NCBI RefSeq assembly: GCF_014237865.1 | Contig: NZ_JACJUU010000014.1 | Span: 1 to 60,266, forward strand | Length of the DNA stretch: 60,266 nt | DNA from: Pusillimonas minor | GTDB taxonomy: Bacteria > Pseudomonadota > Gammaproteobacteria > Burkholderiales > Burkholderiaceae_B | Direction: 5' to 3' | Shown: one piece after another, positions 1 through 9,910 of the stretch | Numbering within the stretch: the first letter of the stretch is position 1 | Layout of the letters: each line of letters starts with the position of its first letter | Notes under the pieces: generated by a model | What the model saw: only the letters and a program-made list of their open reading frames with translations | Databases searched by the model: none | Told to the model about the DNA's origin: nothing | Position numbers and translations under genes: made by a program

Positions 1-229
1 TGACTTATTTCTGTGTAAGCACTTATGTAGTATTACTTTAGCCCCTTCGTGAGAAGGGTGTTGGCCAAAGCGGCTACCTTCAAAGTGCCCACACTTATCG
101 GTTGTTTAATTGTTAAAGAGCAGTGTCGCTGCAACACGTTTGCCACATCGGCGCGCTAGAATCTAAACCCTATCGCCCCGCAAGCGCTTCGTCTTGCTGC
201 GCTTCGTTGACCTGTTCGATCAGCGAAGA
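1..229 (-). other. rRNA operon leader (5' of 16S rRNA)
   Basis: Read on the minus strand this is the transcribed leader of an rRNA operon whose 16S gene lies just outside the left edge. A boxA antitermination element, TGCTCTTTAACAATT, sits at 108-122. It is followed by the typical GTGTGGGCAC stretch and by sequence leading toward the RNase III processing stem. boxA recruits the NusB-NusE antitermination complex; nusB itself is at 43219-43725 in this window. No mature rRNA base is visible here. Confidence 0.85.
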
Positions 230-235
230 AACGAG

Positions 236-264
236 ATTATGAACCCTTTTTTTATCGCTGTCAA
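236..264 (-). promoter_or_regulatory. rRNA operon promoter (P1-like)
   Basis: On the minus strand a perfect -35 TTGACA (259-264) is separated by 17 bases from the -10 hexamer CATAAT (236-241), giving a predicted start near 229. Upstream, 265-300 is rich in A/T runs and resembles an UP element. Strength, position and the downstream boxA all fit a ribosomal promoter. Confidence 0.8.
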
Positions 265-1023
265 ATCGTTTTGCAGTTTATTTTAAAAAGTTTTTAAACC
301 ACTTCTTAAAACCACCACCACGACTTGAACAACCCGCCTTATTCAGGCCAACCCCACAGCCAAAACCCTAAACTTGGGCCCCAACTGCGTGGCTAAAAAA
401 AGTTCTTGCCTCGCCCCTTGCCTCACCACCTATTCGGGTAAACCCGAACCGGCTGTGCTGCAAAGGAGGCGAACTATAGCACGGTTATTTTAAAGCGTGC
501 AAGTCAAAGCCAGAAAATAATCAAAAACACGTCAAAAAGAGCTGCTTTGATGAAAACGTGCGGCTTAACTGGCGGCCTGCAGGTTGTTTTGCTGCTGCGC
601 TATCTAATTCGCGCCGATGGATCAGCACCAACGCCTGGCAAATACCACTTGGAACGAAGCAGTGCATAAACTTGGAACGAAGCAGTGCATGAATTACTGC
701 CGCGCCGTTTAGTTTGCGATAACGCCATACAGTTGGGCCGATGTATTCGGCCCCTGACTTAGCGCCACATCATGAAACGCCGCATAAATTAATTTGCAAC
801 AGTGCCTGCACCGCAGTGCCATTTAAATTACTGCAACTTCATTAGCGACAACTCATTGTATTAAGCCTGCCCCTACCTGAGGGCAACTGCTTGAAAGGAA
901 TTGTGACCCGACTTACCCAAACAAGCCGAACAACCCCAACAACCTAAGCAACTACATTGCCGCATAGCCACATAGCCACATAGCTATACAACAATCATAC
1001 AAATTGGCACTTTGCTCAATGTC
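265..1023. other. Long intergenic region upstream of the rRNA operon
   Basis: No convincing gene, tRNA or known RNA is seen. The part next to the promoter is A/T-rich. Further right there is a 21-bp direct repeat at 647-690 and a short CATAGCCA microrepeat near 963-985. The stretch could hold Fis-type activation sites, but none is identifiable by eye. Confidence 0.6.
647..690. repeat. 21-bp direct repeat, two copies
   Basis: A 21-base unit beginning ACTTGGAACGAAG occurs at 647-667 and identically at 670-690, with 2 bases between copies. It lies in the non-coding region upstream of the rRNA promoter. It could be a slippage duplication or a paired protein-binding site. Confidence 0.8.
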
Positions 1024-1602
1024 TTATGGCGTAGCAAGCAGATCGGCGTAGTAGTGGCGCAGCTTGGCAAGCTTAGGCGCGATTACGAACTGGCAATACC
1101 CCTGATACGGGTTACGTGTGTAGTAATTATGGTGATAGGTCTCGGCTTCCCAAAAGTGGGCCGCTGGCAATAGATGTGTAACGACCGGCTGGCCCAATAG
1201 CGACTGCACTTCTTCAATAACCTGAGCTGCTGCCTCTTTTTGATCATTGGACTGATAAAAAATGGCGGACGCATACTGAGGACCGATGTCGGCACCCTGT
1301 TGGTCGGGAGCTGTTGGGTCGTGCGTTGCAAAAAATACGCGTAATAAAGTCGCAAAAGAAATTTGCATGGGGTCGAACACAACCCGGACAACTTCGATAT
1401 GACCCGTCGTTTTGCCGCACACTTGCTCGTATGTGGGGTGACTGACATGCCCACCCGCATAGCCCGGCTTGACCTCGAGAACCCCACGAAGCGATTGGAA
1501 AACGGACTCGGTGCACCAGAAGCAGCCGCCGCCCAATACGGCCTCTTCGAGGCCGGCCGTAGCGCCGGCACTTGCAGCGGCGGTTGCATTAGATGATGTC
1601 AT
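1024..1602 (-). CDS. msrA: Peptide methionine-S-sulfoxide reductase MsrA
   Basis: Reduces methionine S-sulfoxide in oxidised proteins, using thioredoxin as electron donor, in the cytosol. The family signature GGGCFWCTE is present; its first Cys (residue 27 of the ATG-started product) is the nucleophile. HFWEAETYHHNYY and the C-terminal YQGYC, which supplies a likely resolving Cys, are also typical. The frame stays open upstream to a TTG at 1638, but the ATG at 1602 has a GAG upstream and leaves 192 residues. The start is therefore less certain than the identity. It stands alone, and the next gene leftward is the rRNA operon. Confidence 0.93.
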   Translation of the reverse strand: MTSSNATAAASAGATAGLEEAVLGGGCFWCTESVFQSLRGVLEVKPGYAGGHVSHPTYEQVCGKTTGHIEVVRVVFDPMQISFATLLRVFFATHDPTAPDQQGADIGPQYASAIFYQSNDQKEAAAQVIEEVQSLLGQPVVTHLLPAAHFWEAETYHHNYYTRNPYQGYCQFVIAPKLAKLRHYYADLLATP

Positions 1603-1793
1603 GGATGCGATCTCGTGTAATGAAATGGATGTAGCCAACGTGGGATGGGCGTGACCGGCGTTGCCCGCCGACCTTGCGGCTTAATGATAATAAGTTGACT
1701 TAAGGACTACTGTAGCAAGGGTGCTGACGCGTGACTAGTTAGCGCCCCGGTTCATTATTTAATAGCGCCACGGCTTATGACTAACGCCACGGT

Positions 1794-2210
1794 TTATTGA
1801 TTGTTGCTACCTTGGGGCTGAAGCGCCGGTGAAGATGAGTCATCGAGATTTGGGCCGGAACCGACACTGGCATCGCCCGCCAAAGACAACACCCAGGCGG
1901 CGAGCAGTTCGGCGCCTTCCTGGCTGACGTGAGACTGCGCCGGCATAGGCACCGCCCCCCACGCCCCGCGCGAACCATTTCGAATTTTGGTGGCCAGATG
2001 CGAGATGGCCGCCGCATTGCCCTGATAGCGCTTGGCGACCACTTCGAAGTCTGGCCCCAGACGCTTGCGACCTTCGGTGTCGTCGACACGATGACACGCG
2101 ACGCAATTATTGGCTTGGGCAAGGCCAATGCCCACCGTTTGGGCAGCACCCGCCGGCGCATATACCGCCAAACTTAACCCCATGCCTAATACTGCGATAC
2201 GAAAATACAT
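1794..2210 (-). CDS. Periplasmic class I c-type cytochrome
   Basis: A 138-residue secreted monohaem cytochrome. An N-terminal signal peptide ends near AGAAQ (residues 20-24). The haem site NNCVACH gives C36, C39 and H40, and M89 in AVPMPAQ is the likely second axial ligand. Size and motif order fit the cytochrome c551/c552 group, which carries electrons between respiratory complexes and terminal oxidases or reductases. A Ser/Gln-rich tail follows the folded domain. AGGTAG precedes the ATG. It is divergent from lgt, and the actual redox partner cannot be read from context. Confidence 0.85.
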   Translation of the reverse strand: MYFRIAVLGMGLSLAVYAPAGAAQTVGIGLAQANNCVACHRVDDTEGRKRLGPDFEVVAKRYQGNAAAISHLATKIRNGSRGAWGAVPMPAQSHVSQEGAELLAAWVLSLAGDASVGSGPNLDDSSSPALQPQGSNNQ

Positions 2211-2317
2211 AATCTACCTGCCGTAAACAGTTTCGGGGCCGCCAAAACAGCCCGCGATATCGCGTTATCATCCAACAAATTATCAGCGCCGGACGCTAAG
2301 ATTAAAGGCCCTTTTCC

Positions 2318-3112
2318 ATGCTTGTTCACCCTCAATTCGACCCTGTCGCCCTGCAACTCGGCCCCATCGCCATTCACTGGTACGGCTTGATGTACCTTAT
2401 TGGCTTTGGTCTGGTGTGGCTGGCCGGCCGCTGGAGAATCAACCACGGGAAAACAGACCTGAGCCTGCGGGACCTGGAAGACATCATTTTCTACGGGGTT
2501 CTTGGCGTCATTGCCGGCGGTCGACTGGGCTATGTGCTGTTTTACAAACCCGCCGAATACCTGCAAAACCCCATTGAAATTTTCTACCTCTGGCAAGGTG
2601 GCATGTCTTTTCATGGGGGGCTGATCGGGGTACTGGTTGTATTGTTTGTACTGGCACGCCAAAAAGGGCGCACCTTTTTGCAATTGGGCGACTTCATTGC
2701 ACCTTTAATACCCTTAGGCCTGGCCACAGGGCGCCTGGGCAATTTTATTAACGGCGAACTTTGGGGCCGTCCCACCGATGTTCCGTGGGGCATGGTGTTC
2801 CCGCAGCTGGGCGACAACATCGTCAGGCATCCCTCGCAACTTTACGAGATGGCGCTGGAGGGCATACTGCTGTTTGCTGTGCTTTGGTGGTTTGCCCGCA
2901 AGCCCCGGGCAACCGGGCAAGTTAGCGCCTTGTTCTTGATGGGCTACGGTGTATTCAGGTTCTTGGCCGAATACACTCGGGAACCCGACGCGTTTTTAGG
3001 CCCGGTACTGGGGTCGCTAACCATGGGGCAGTTACTTTGCCTGCCAATGATCGCCCTGGGCCTGTTTATTTATTTTCGAGCAAGTAAACCTCGCCCCGAA
3101 CAGACACCGTAA
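2318..3112 (+). CDS. lgt: Prolipoprotein diacylglyceryl transferase
   Basis: Inner-membrane enzyme that moves diacylglycerol from phosphatidylglycerol to the lipobox Cys of prolipoproteins, the first step of lipoprotein maturation. The 264-residue protein is strongly hydrophobic with about seven membrane segments. It contains the family stretches FHGGLIG and [14 protein letters not shown], which include the conserved His and Arg/Asn residues. AAAGG precedes the ATG. Substrates in this window include Pal (12444-12938). The last 47 bases overlap the 3' end of the convergent SIMPL gene. Confidence 0.96.
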   Translation: MLVHPQFDPVALQLGPIAIHWYGLMYLIGFGLVWLAGRWRINHGKTDLSLRDLEDIIFYGVLGVIAGGRLGYVLFYKPAEYLQNPIEIFYLWQGGMSFHGGLIGVLVVLFVLARQKGRTFLQLGDFIAPLIPLGLATGRLGNFINGELWGRPTDVPWGMVFPQLGDNIVRHPSQLYEMALEGILLFAVLWWFARKPRATGQVSALFLMGYGVFRFLAEYTREPDAFLGPVLGSLTMGQLLCLPMIALGLFIYFRASKPRPEQTP

Positions 3113-3821
3113 CGGTCTCGACACCGGCCTCGAGAGGCACGGCCATTTTATCGGCGCTTGCGGCCATCATCATGCGCGGCATGGGCGCGTATTCGGCGCC
3201 CCCGCCATCGAGCGACAAGGTTTTAATACGAAAACCTTGATAACCAAAGGCTTGCGCCACAGACTGGGCGCGCCCCTTGAACGCCTGCGCGGCATCGTTG
3301 AGCAAATCGGCTTCAGCTTTAGCACGCACTTGCGGCGAGACCGAGAACTGCAGATTGGCAATGGACATGCGGTCGGAAAGCTGGCCTGCCAAACCCGAAG
3401 CGGCTTCGAAGTCGGTCGACTCGAGGATGACTTCGGCGCGCCCTTGCCAACCGGTGATTTTCCCTTCGTCGTTAGTGAGCGGCCAAACGCGATAATTGCC
3501 CGAATAGGTTTTAACCGAGCTGACCGCTTTAGCTTGCTTGACGACGCTGTCGAGCGCCTGGGTTAGGCCGGCGCTGACCTTTTGGTGGCTGGCGTTTGCC
3601 ACTTGCGCAGCAAGCGTAATTTTTATGGTGTCTTGGCTGACTTGCGACGAGGCCGATGCATTAAGGGCTGCCAATGGCAACTGCCCTTTACGCATCAGCG
3701 CAGGTGCGTCGGGCACTATATTTTGGGCAACCGCAGCGGGTACGCCCACAACCGCAAACGCGGCGCTTAAGACTAAAGGGGCAACTGAAAAAGACTTTAA
3801 CAACGTAAACGACTGAGACAT
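3066..3821 (-). CDS. SIMPL (DUF541) domain periplasmic protein
   Basis: A 251-residue protein with a Sec signal peptide ending at AAVAQ (about residue 33), followed by one SIMPL/DUF541 domain. Features include [20 protein letters not shown], a long helical middle with [16 protein letters not shown], and a C-terminal [10 protein letters not shown] strand. Family members are periplasmic or outer-membrane-associated and some have been linked to oxidative stress; the molecular role is unknown. GGAG lies 9 bases before the ATG. The gene follows ssrS and its terminator, so it probably has its own promoter or depends on read-through. It overlaps lgt tail to tail. Confidence 0.85.
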   Translation of the reverse strand: MSQSFTLLKSFSVAPLVLSAAFAVVGVPAAVAQNIVPDAPALMRKGQLPLAALNASASSQVSQDTIKITLAAQVANASHQKVSAGLTQALDSVVKQAKAVSSVKTYSGNYRVWPLTNDEGKITGWQGRAEVILESTDFEAASGLAGQLSDRMSIANLQFSVSPQVRAKAEADLLNDAAQAFKGRAQSVAQAFGYQGFRIKTLSLDGGGAEYAPMPRMMMAASADKMAVPLEAGVETVTVSVRGEVYLLENK

Positions 3822-3832
3822 GCGTTAGCTCC

Positions 3833-3864
3833 AAAATAAACAGGCCCGCATTAATGCGGGCCTG
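3833..3864 (-). terminator. Rho-independent terminator of 6S RNA
   Basis: A perfect 24-base palindrome at 3841-3864 (arm CAGGCCCGCATT) is followed on the minus strand by TTTATTTT. It lies 10 bases beyond the predicted 3' end of ssrS and just before the SIMPL gene's ribosome binding site. Confidence 0.85.
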
Positions 3865-3873
3865 CCTTCAAAA

Positions 3874-4054
3874 ATGCCCCGCCTGTGCCGTCAAGACCGG
3901 CATCCTGGAACCGAGGGTTCAAGGTGGTCGCCTTCAGTCAAGTTTCGGGATCGTCAGTTAAGACGTTCACTCCTGCTTGTCAATCTGGCAACCTAATGCC
4001 ATAAGCATTGGTTCAAGAAATGTAAGGTCAAGTCACGAACACTGCAGGGACTAA
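3874..4054 (-). ncRNA. ssrS: 6S RNA
   Basis: 6S RNA mimics an open promoter and binds the sigma70 form of RNA polymerase in stationary phase. On the minus strand a closing stem can be drawn between CCCTGC near the 5' end (about 4044-4050) and GGCGGGG near the 3' end (about 3876-3882). The 5' arm carries TGTTCGTGAC and the 3' arm the conserved ACCTTGAACC...GGTTCCAGG element. The resulting length of about 181 bases is usual for the family. The position directly downstream of zapA is the classical ssrS location in beta- and gammaproteobacteria. Exact ends are estimated from the stem. Confidence 0.85.
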
Positions 4055-4137
4055 CTTGTACAGGCTACAGCTTAGTAGATAAAACAGCTGCTTACCGCAA
4101 CCGTATGTAAATACCGGGCCTGGCCTGAAATTTGGTG

Positions 4138-4455
4138 CTAACTGTTACTGGGCGCAACCTGTTGGGGCAATACCAGGTCGAGCTGGCGATGCATGTCTTC
4201 GAGGCGGCGTTTGAAGTCGCCAACGGCGACTTCGCCCAATGGCCCGTCGGGGGCCCGCATGGCTAAAAGTTCGGCAGCAATTTGAATGGCCGCCATAACG
4301 GCAATGCGTTCGTTGCTTGAGATTTTACCAGAGCCTTTGATAGCCAGCATGCGCTGGTCGACAAACCGGACCGCCGAGAGCAGATCGTCTTTTTCGGAAG
4401 GCGAGCACGCCAGGGAATAATCGCGGCCCAAAATTGAAACATCGACGCGTTCCAT
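4138..4455 (-). CDS. zapA: Cell division protein ZapA
   Basis: A 105-residue FtsZ-ring-associated protein that crosslinks FtsZ protofilaments. The N-terminal MERVDVSILGRDYSLACS is the FtsZ-binding head and is followed by the DDLLSAVRFVDQRM helix. IAVMAAIQIAAELL begins the C-terminal dimerisation helix. GGAG stands 9 bases before the ATG. It lies 6 bases downstream of the ZapB-like coiled-coil gene and upstream of ssrS, the standard division cluster. Confidence 0.93.
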   Translation of the reverse strand: MERVDVSILGRDYSLACSPSEKDDLLSAVRFVDQRMLAIKGSGKISSNERIAVMAAIQIAAELLAMRAPDGPLGEVAVGDFKRRLEDMHRQLDLVLPQQVAPSNS

Positions 4456-4461
4456 GCGGGG

Positions 4462-4932
4462 TTACTCCTGAGGAGCGCCGGGGAGGCGCATAAGTACAGC
4501 GTCGATGCGTTGCCGAGCGGACTCGACGGCTTGACGCAGGCTGGAGGTTTCGGATTGGCTGGCTTGCAGATTTTGCCGGACGGCGGCCTGCTCGGCCTGC
4601 TGGCGCTCGAGTTGCTCTTTGAGCTGCGCCACCGCACTGTCGGCCTGTGCACGCAGACTGGACTCGGTTTGAGCCGCCTGCTGGCGCAGGCCTTGCAACT
4701 CGGCGTCGGCTTGCGCGCGCAGAGCGTCCATTTCGGCCTGATGACGCGCCGCCTGAGCGGCAACGTCTTTGTATTCGATGGCTTGCTGATTGAGCTGGTC
4801 GCGCAGCGCATCGCGCTCTTGTTCGGCCCGCGTAGCACGCTGAACAAGGGTTTCGTTTTGCGACTGAAGCCGACGGGAGAGCTCAACCAATTGGCCAACA
4901 CGGGCGGCCAGAGATTCTAGATCTTGCAACAT
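4462..4932 (-). CDS. ZapB-like / TIGR02449-type coiled-coil protein
   Basis: A 156-residue protein that is almost entirely alpha-helical coiled coil. It is rich in Gln, Ala, Arg and Glu with heptad-like spacing from about residue 5 to 145, and has no signal peptide or membrane segment. Position immediately upstream of zapA is that of the small coiled-coil protein proposed to work with ZapA at the Z-ring, but this copy is longer than the usual 70-100 residues. The ATG at 4932 (MLQDLESLAAR) is preferred over a GTG at 4950. Function is inferred from context only. Confidence 0.7.
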   Translation of the reverse strand: MLQDLESLAARVGQLVELSRRLQSQNETLVQRATRAEQERDALRDQLNQQAIEYKDVAAQAARHQAEMDALRAQADAELQGLRQQAAQTESSLRAQADSAVAQLKEQLERQQAEQAAVRQNLQASQSETSSLRQAVESARQRIDAVLMRLPGAPQE

Positions 4933-5044
4933 GGCGATATGGTAAACCACAGGCGCTTTCGAAGAAAAGCCCCGCGATCAAGTCTATGGAGCCGTTAGAA
5001 TAACCGAAATTGCCCAACTTTCTACGACATCACGGAGCCTTGTC

Positions 5045-5968
5045 ATGTCCGCATCAATCGCCCCCCGCAGCTACGAAAATACTCCGCCTCTGAAAGTGGC
5101 GTTTATCGGGCTGGGCGCGATGGGCTACCCCATGGCCGGCCACCTGGTCGCAGCGGGTCATCAGGTTTGCGTTTACAACCGCTCACCCGAGAAAGCGAGC
5201 CGCTGGGCAGCGGAGTTTAACGGCGCCACTGCCCCCACTCCCGCCCTGGCCGCCGCAGCGGCGGACATCGTTTTCTGCTGCGTGGGCAACGATGACGACC
5301 TGCGTGGCGTACTAACCGGCAAAGACGGGGCATTTTCCGGCATGAAACCAGGCGCTCTGTGCGTTGACCACACCACGGCATCCGCCGATGTGGCCCGTGA
5401 GCTTTACGACACCGCGCGAAGCGCCGGGCTGCGCTTTTTAGACGCACCGGTATCGGGTGGCCAGAACGGCGCCGTACAAGGCGTGCTGACCATCATGTGT
5501 GGCGGAGACGTGGACGACTTTACCCAGGCCGAGCCCATCATGCAGGCCTACGCCCGGGCCACCACCTACATGGGCGCTTCGGGCTCGGGCCAGTTGTGCA
5601 AAATGGTGAACCAGATTTGCGTGGCCGGCGTATTGCAAGGGCTCTCTGAGGCGATTGCTTTTGGCAAAACCGCCGGGCTGAATATGGAAAAAGTCTTGTC
5701 GGTGATAAGTAAAGGGGCGGCGCAAAGCTGGCAAATGGAAAACCGCGGCCAGACCATGGTGACCAACCAGTTTGATTTTGGCTTTGCAGTTGACTGGATG
5801 CGCAAAGACCTGGGACTGGTTCTGGACGAAGCCCGACGCAATGGAGCCAGCGTACCAGGCACAGCCCTGATAGACCAGTTTTATGCCGAGGTACAGAAAA
5901 TGGGCGGTGGCCGCTGGGATACGTCGAGCCTGATTACCCGCCTACCCCAGCCCACGCAACCTGGTTAA
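5045..5968 (+). CDS. NAD(P)-dependent 3-hydroxyisobutyrate dehydrogenase family oxidoreductase
   Basis: A beta-hydroxyacid dehydrogenase of 307 residues. The N-terminal Rossmann motif is [13 protein letters not shown], the substrate loop is [11 protein letters not shown], and the catalytic Lys is K186 in GQLCKMVNQ, followed by the all-helical C-terminal domain. Relatives oxidise 3-hydroxyisobutyrate (valine breakdown), tartronate semialdehyde or gamma-hydroxybutyrate/succinic semialdehyde. The sequence does not decide between them and no pathway genes lie nearby. It starts 112 bases from the divergent ZapB-like gene and shares its last 4 bases with rppH. Confidence 0.85.
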   Translation: MSASIAPRSYENTPPLKVAFIGLGAMGYPMAGHLVAAGHQVCVYNRSPEKASRWAAEFNGATAPTPALAAAAADIVFCCVGNDDDLRGVLTGKDGAFSGMKPGALCVDHTTASADVARELYDTARSAGLRFLDAPVSGGQNGAVQGVLTIMCGGDVDDFTQAEPIMQAYARATTYMGASGSGQLCKMVNQICVAGVLQGLSEAIAFGKTAGLNMEKVLSVISKGAAQSWQMENRGQTMVTNQFDFGFAVDWMRKDLGLVLDEARRNGASVPGTALIDQFYAEVQKMGGGRWDTSSLITRLPQPTQPG

Positions 5969-6543
5969 GGCGACCCTTCTGGGGCAGCCACAAACTTGGC
6001 GGCAACAGATTTTGTGGCGTCGCCCTTGGCAGCCTGCGGCCGCTGACGCAAATAACGACGCTCGCTGACACGGCGAAACAAAATACCGGCCAGTTCGTTC
6101 AGGGCTTGCGTGTAGACATCGCGCTTGAACTCGATGACAGCATCGAGCGGCACCCAGTAATGACTCCAACGCCAGGCGTCGAATTCGGGGTGCTTGGTGG
6201 CACGTAAACTGACGTCGGAATCGCGCCCTACCAGCCGCAACAGAAACCAGATTTGCTTTTGCCCTTTATAAATACCCCGCGAATCGCGACGGATAAAATC
6301 ATTGGGCACGTTGTAACGTAGCCAATTGCGTGTACGCCCTAAAATTCGGACATGTTCTGGTAACAAACCCACCTCTTCGCGAAGCTCGCGGTACATGGCC
6401 TGCACCGGGCTTTCGCCGTATTTGATACCACCCTGCGGAAACTGCCAGGAATGCTCCCGAATGCGTTTACCCCAAAACACCTCGTTTTTATGATTAACGA
6501 GGATAATGCCGACATTAGGACGGTAGCCTTCACGGTCTAACAT
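5965..6543 (-). CDS. rppH: RNA pyrophosphohydrolase RppH
   Basis: Nudix hydrolase that removes pyrophosphate from the 5' end of mRNAs and so triggers RNase E decay. The 192-residue protein opens with [17 protein letters not shown], characteristic of RppH. A complete Nudix box spans residues 38-60 (GGIKYGE...[11 protein letters not shown]). The C-terminal tail after about residue 165 is basic and less conserved. It is divergent from proS with only 66 bases between, an arrangement common in Burkholderiales. Confidence 0.95.
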   Translation of the reverse strand: MLDREGYRPNVGIILVNHKNEVFWGKRIREHSWQFPQGGIKYGESPVQAMYRELREEVGLLPEHVRILGRTRNWLRYNVPNDFIRRDSRGIYKGQKQIWFLLRLVGRDSDVSLRATKHPEFDAWRWSHYWVPLDAVIEFKRDVYTQALNELAGILFRRVSERRYLRQRPQAAKGDATKSVAAKFVAAPEGSP

Positions 6544-6609
6544 AGGCCACCTCTATAACGAATTTAATACAATTACACCCGATTATACGTATCTGTAGAG
6601 ATCCTCACC

Positions 6610-8358
6610 ATGCGCGCATCCAAGTATCACATCAACACCCTGAAAGAAGCCCCCGCCGAAGCCGAAGTCACCAGCCACCAGCTGATGACCCGGGCCGGCA
6701 TGATCCGCAAAATTGCGGGCGGCATTTACACCTACATGCCGCTGGGCTTGCGGGTGCTTAAAAAAATTGAAGCCATTGTGCGCGAAGAAATGGACCGGGC
6801 CGGCGCCGTTGAGTTGCTCATGCCACTGGTGCAACCCGCAGAACTGTGGGAAGAGTCTGGGCGCTGGACGGCCTATGGCCCCGAATTGCTGCGCATCAAA
6901 GACCGTCATCAACGCGACTTCGTCCTCCAGCCCACCTCTGAAGAAGTCATTACCGACATTGCGCGCAACGAAATTCAAAGCTGGCGTCAGCTTCCTGTAA
7001 ATTTCTACCATATCCAAACCAAGTTTCGCGACGAACGGCGCCCCCGTTTCGGGCTGATGCGCGGCCGCGAATTCACCATGAAAGACGCGTATTCGTTTGA
7101 CCGCAGCGAAGAGGCCGCGCAGGCCAGCTACGACAACATGTACGACGCCTACATGAAAATTTTCACTCGCCTGGGCCTTGAGTTCAGGGCCGTTGCTGCC
7201 GACACCGGATCAATTGGCGGTTCGCGCAGCCACGAGTTTCAGGTCATTGCCAATACGGGCGAAGACCTAATTGTTTACAACCCCCAGTCGCAGTACGCCG
7301 CCAACATCGAACTGGCCGACGCGCCTTGCCTGATTGCGACCCGGTCCCCGGCCGGCAAGGCAATGGCAAAAGTAGCCACACCGAACATGACCAAATGTGA
7401 AGAGGTGGCTGCGTTACTGAAGCGCCCGCTTTCAGACACAGTCAAAGCCGTGGTTTTAGCCGTCGAGCCCACAGAAGAGATCAAGACGGTACAAATTTTT
7501 GTATTGCTGGTGCGCGGTGACCACGAATTGAATGAAGTCAAGGCAGGCAAGCTCCCAGGGCTGAACCAAGGGTTCCGCTTTGCCACCGACGACGAAATCA
7601 AGCGCACCTTCGGCTGCAGCCCCGGCTCATTAGGGCCCGTGGCCCCTGTCGGACCAGTTACGATCATTGCCGACAAAACCGTCGCCAACATGCACGATTT
7701 CATCTGCGGGGCCAACGAAGACGGCTTCCACCTTGACGGCGTGAACTGGGGTCGCGACCTGCCCGAGCCCGACCTTGTCACCGACTTGCGCAACGTTGTG
7801 GCCGGCGACCTCGACCCGAATGGCGGCACGCTGAATATCCAGCGCGGCATTGAAGTCGGGCATATCTTCTTCCTGGGCGACAAATACTCGAAAGCCCTGA
7901 ACGCGACCTTCCTGGATACCGATGGCAAGCCGGCAATCATGCAAATGGGCTGCTACGGGATTGGCATCAGCCGTATCGCCGCAGCCGCCATCGAACAAAA
8001 CCACGACGATCGCGGCATGATCTGGCCCGAAGCCATCGCCCCTTTCCAGGTCGTTATCTGCCCGCTAAACGCCCACAAAAGTGAAACCGTTCGAAACACT
8101 GCTGAGCAACTGTATCAAGACTTGATTTCATACGGTGCAGACGTCATCATCGACGATCGCGATATTCGCCCCGGCGTCATGTTTGCCGAATGGGAGCTTA
8201 TCGGTGTTCCCGTACGTGTCACGGTTGGCGACCGCGGCCTGAAAGAAGGGGTTGTCGAGATCCAGCATCGCCGACAACCTGAAGCCGAAAAAATAACTGT
8301 TGCACAAGCCACTGATTTCGTTCTGGAACAGTTAAAATTGCGCGCCCATGCCACCTGA
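6610..8358 (+). CDS. proS: Prolyl-tRNA synthetase
   Basis: Class II aminoacyl-tRNA synthetase charging tRNA-Pro. At 582 residues it is the bacterial-type enzyme with an inserted editing (YbaK-like) domain between motifs 2 and 3, about residues 230-385, which clears Ala-tRNA-Pro. Motif 2 is visible as [17 protein letters not shown] and motif 3 near [14 protein letters not shown]. The C-terminal anticodon-binding domain starts around [10 protein letters not shown]. The last 11 bases overlap ybgC, so translation of the Tol-Pal operon may be coupled to it. Confidence 0.97.
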   Translation: MRASKYHINTLKEAPAEAEVTSHQLMTRAGMIRKIAGGIYTYMPLGLRVLKKIEAIVREEMDRAGAVELLMPLVQPAELWEESGRWTAYGPELLRIKDRHQRDFVLQPTSEEVITDIARNEIQSWRQLPVNFYHIQTKFRDERRPRFGLMRGREFTMKDAYSFDRSEEAAQASYDNMYDAYMKIFTRLGLEFRAVAADTGSIGGSRSHEFQVIANTGEDLIVYNPQSQYAANIELADAPCLIATRSPAGKAMAKVATPNMTKCEEVAALLKRPLSDTVKAVVLAVEPTEEIKTVQIFVLLVRGDHELNEVKAGKLPGLNQGFRFATDDEIKRTFGCSPGSLGPVAPVGPVTIIADKTVANMHDFICGANEDGFHLDGVNWGRDLPEPDLVTDLRNVVAGDLDPNGGTLNIQRGIEVGHIFFLGDKYSKALNATFLDTDGKPAIMQMGCYGIGISRIAAAAIEQNHDDRGMIWPEAIAPFQVVICPLNAHKSETVRNTAEQLYQDLISYGADVIIDDRDIRPGVMFAEWELIGVPVRVTVGDRGLKEGVVEIQHRRQPEAEKITVAQATDFVLEQLKLRAHAT

Positions 8359-8773
8359 TTCAAACAACGTGCATTCAACGTTAGCTGTTCGCGTTTACTA
8401 CGAAGATACCGATGCCGGCGGCGTCGTGTTCTACGCCAATTACCTCAAGTTCTTCGAACGGGGTCGCACCGAATGGTTGCGCAGACTGGGCGTCAACCAG
8501 TCTGAACTGGCCGTTACCGAACAGCGAGTCTTCGTGGTCAAGCAACTCGACACCCGGTATATCAAGCCGGCAAAGCTTGATGATCTGCTGACGATTAACA
8601 GCCAGATCACCCGGGTGGGTCGGGCGTCCATCGATTTTTTCCAGTGCGCAGAACTCGATGGCCAGCGCTTGTGCGAGGGAAACATACAAATTTGCTGCGT
8701 TGACGCAAAAACCTTGCGCCCCGCGGCTCTGCCCGACGAACTCAAAACATTATTGGAAAAGGTTCAGGTATAA
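8348..8773 (+). CDS. ybgC: Tol-Pal-associated acyl-CoA thioesterase YbgC
   Basis: Hot-dog fold thioesterase of 141 residues acting on acyl-CoA or acyl-ACP in the cytosol. The signature [20 protein letters not shown] includes the likely catalytic Asp (D22). It is the first gene of the tol-pal cluster; the start lies inside the proS 3' end, and tolQ begins 2 bases after its stop. Its link to envelope maintenance is by conserved neighbourhood and is not mechanistically clear. Confidence 0.93.
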   Translation: MPPDSNNVHSTLAVRVYYEDTDAGGVVFYANYLKFFERGRTEWLRRLGVNQSELAVTEQRVFVVKQLDTRYIKPAKLDDLLTINSQITRVGRASIDFFQCAELDGQRLCEGNIQICCVDAKTLRPAALPDELKTLLEKVQV

Positions 8774-8775
8774 AC

Positions 8776-9450
8776 ATGCAGCCCACCAGCGACTTGTCTA
8801 TCGTCTCGCTCATTCTTGACGCCAGTATCCCGGTACAGCTTGTGATGCTGATTCTGGTCGGCATTTCGGTGTTGTCCTGGACGTATATCTTCAGCAAACG
8901 TACGGCCCTGAAACGCGCCCACGAACAAACCAAACTCTTTGAAGACGACTTCTGGGCAGGTGGCGACCTGACGGCCCTGCAGCAATCGGTATCGACCAGC
9001 CCGGCCGACTACGGCGCATTGGCGCGCATTTTCGACGCCGGCATGACCGAGTTCATCAAAGCACGACGGGCCAACGGCAACACCGACGCCCTGCTCGACG
9101 GCCCCCGTCGTGCCATGCGCGCGTCGTACCAGCGCGAAATGGACAGCCTGGAATCACACCTGAATTTTTTGGCATCGGCCGGATCTGTCAGCCCATACAT
9201 CGGGCTGCTGGGTACGGTGTGGGGCATCATGCACGCCTTCCTGGGGTTGTCCAGCATGCAGCAAGCCACGCTGGCTGCGGTGGCGCCCGGCATTGCCGAA
9301 GCCCTGATTGCAACCGCCATAGGTCTGTTTGCCGCAATCCCTGCGGTGGTTGCCTATAACCGTTACACCAACGAAATCGACCGTCTGTCGATCCGCTTTG
9401 ACAGCTTCATCGACGAATTCCTCAATATTCTGCAACGTCAGGTGCGCTAA
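8776..9450 (+). CDS. tolQ: Tol-Pal system proton channel subunit TolQ
   Basis: Inner-membrane MotA/ExbB-family protein. With TolR it forms the proton-driven motor that energises TolA for outer-membrane constriction at division. Three hydrophobic segments are visible near residues 13-36, 133-155 and 170-192, with the conserved block GSVSPYIGLLGTVWGIMHAF and APGIAEALIATAIGLFAAIP. The length of 224 is standard. The stop overlaps the tolR start (TAATG). Confidence 0.96.
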   Translation: MQPTSDLSIVSLILDASIPVQLVMLILVGISVLSWTYIFSKRTALKRAHEQTKLFEDDFWAGGDLTALQQSVSTSPADYGALARIFDAGMTEFIKARRANGNTDALLDGPRRAMRASYQREMDSLESHLNFLASAGSVSPYIGLLGTVWGIMHAFLGLSSMQQATLAAVAPGIAEALIATAIGLFAAIPAVVAYNRYTNEIDRLSIRFDSFIDEFLNILQRQVR

Positions 9451-9896
9451 TGCCCTCTAACCGCAGTAGCATGGGGCGCGCTGGCCGCCGGCTTAAAAAC
9501 GAGATCAACGTCGTCCCCTATATCGACGTGATGCTGGTGTTGCTGGTCATTTTTATGGTGACCGCACCCATGATCACCCCCGGCCTTATCGAGCTGCCCT
9601 CGGTCGGTCGGGCTGCTGAAGTCCCCACCGAGCCTTTGGAAGTGCAAATCGAAGAGAACGGCACGGTATCGTTACGCAAGCGCGTGGCCGGCGCCGAGTT
9701 CGAATCCATTGCCAACGAAGCCCTGGTTGACGAAGTGCGGGCCCGTATAACTGCCGAAACACCCGTAGTCATCGCCGCTGACGGTAAAGTGCCGTACGAA
9801 AAAGTCATGGAAGTGATGGACAAGCTGCGCAGCAATGGTGTGTCGCGACTGGGCTTGCTGGTTGATCAAAGCGCCGGCAACCCCGACCAGCAATAA
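9450..9896 (+). CDS. tolR: Tol-Pal system protein TolR
   Basis: ExbD-family partner of TolQ, 148 residues. There is a short cytosolic N-terminus, one membrane helix from about residue 21, and a periplasmic domain. D26 in NVVPYIDVMLVLL is the conserved proton-carrying Asp. The C-terminal DGKVPYEKVMEVMDKLRSNG is typical. Translationally coupled to tolQ through a one-base overlap; tolA starts 14 bases downstream. Confidence 0.96.
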   Translation: MPSNRSSMGRAGRRLKNEINVVPYIDVMLVLLVIFMVTAPMITPGLIELPSVGRAAEVPTEPLEVQIEENGTVSLRKRVAGAEFESIANEALVDEVRARITAETPVVIAADGKVPYEKVMEVMDKLRSNGVSRLGLLVDQSAGNPDQQ

Positions 9897-9910
9897 CATA
9901 AGGCTGATGC

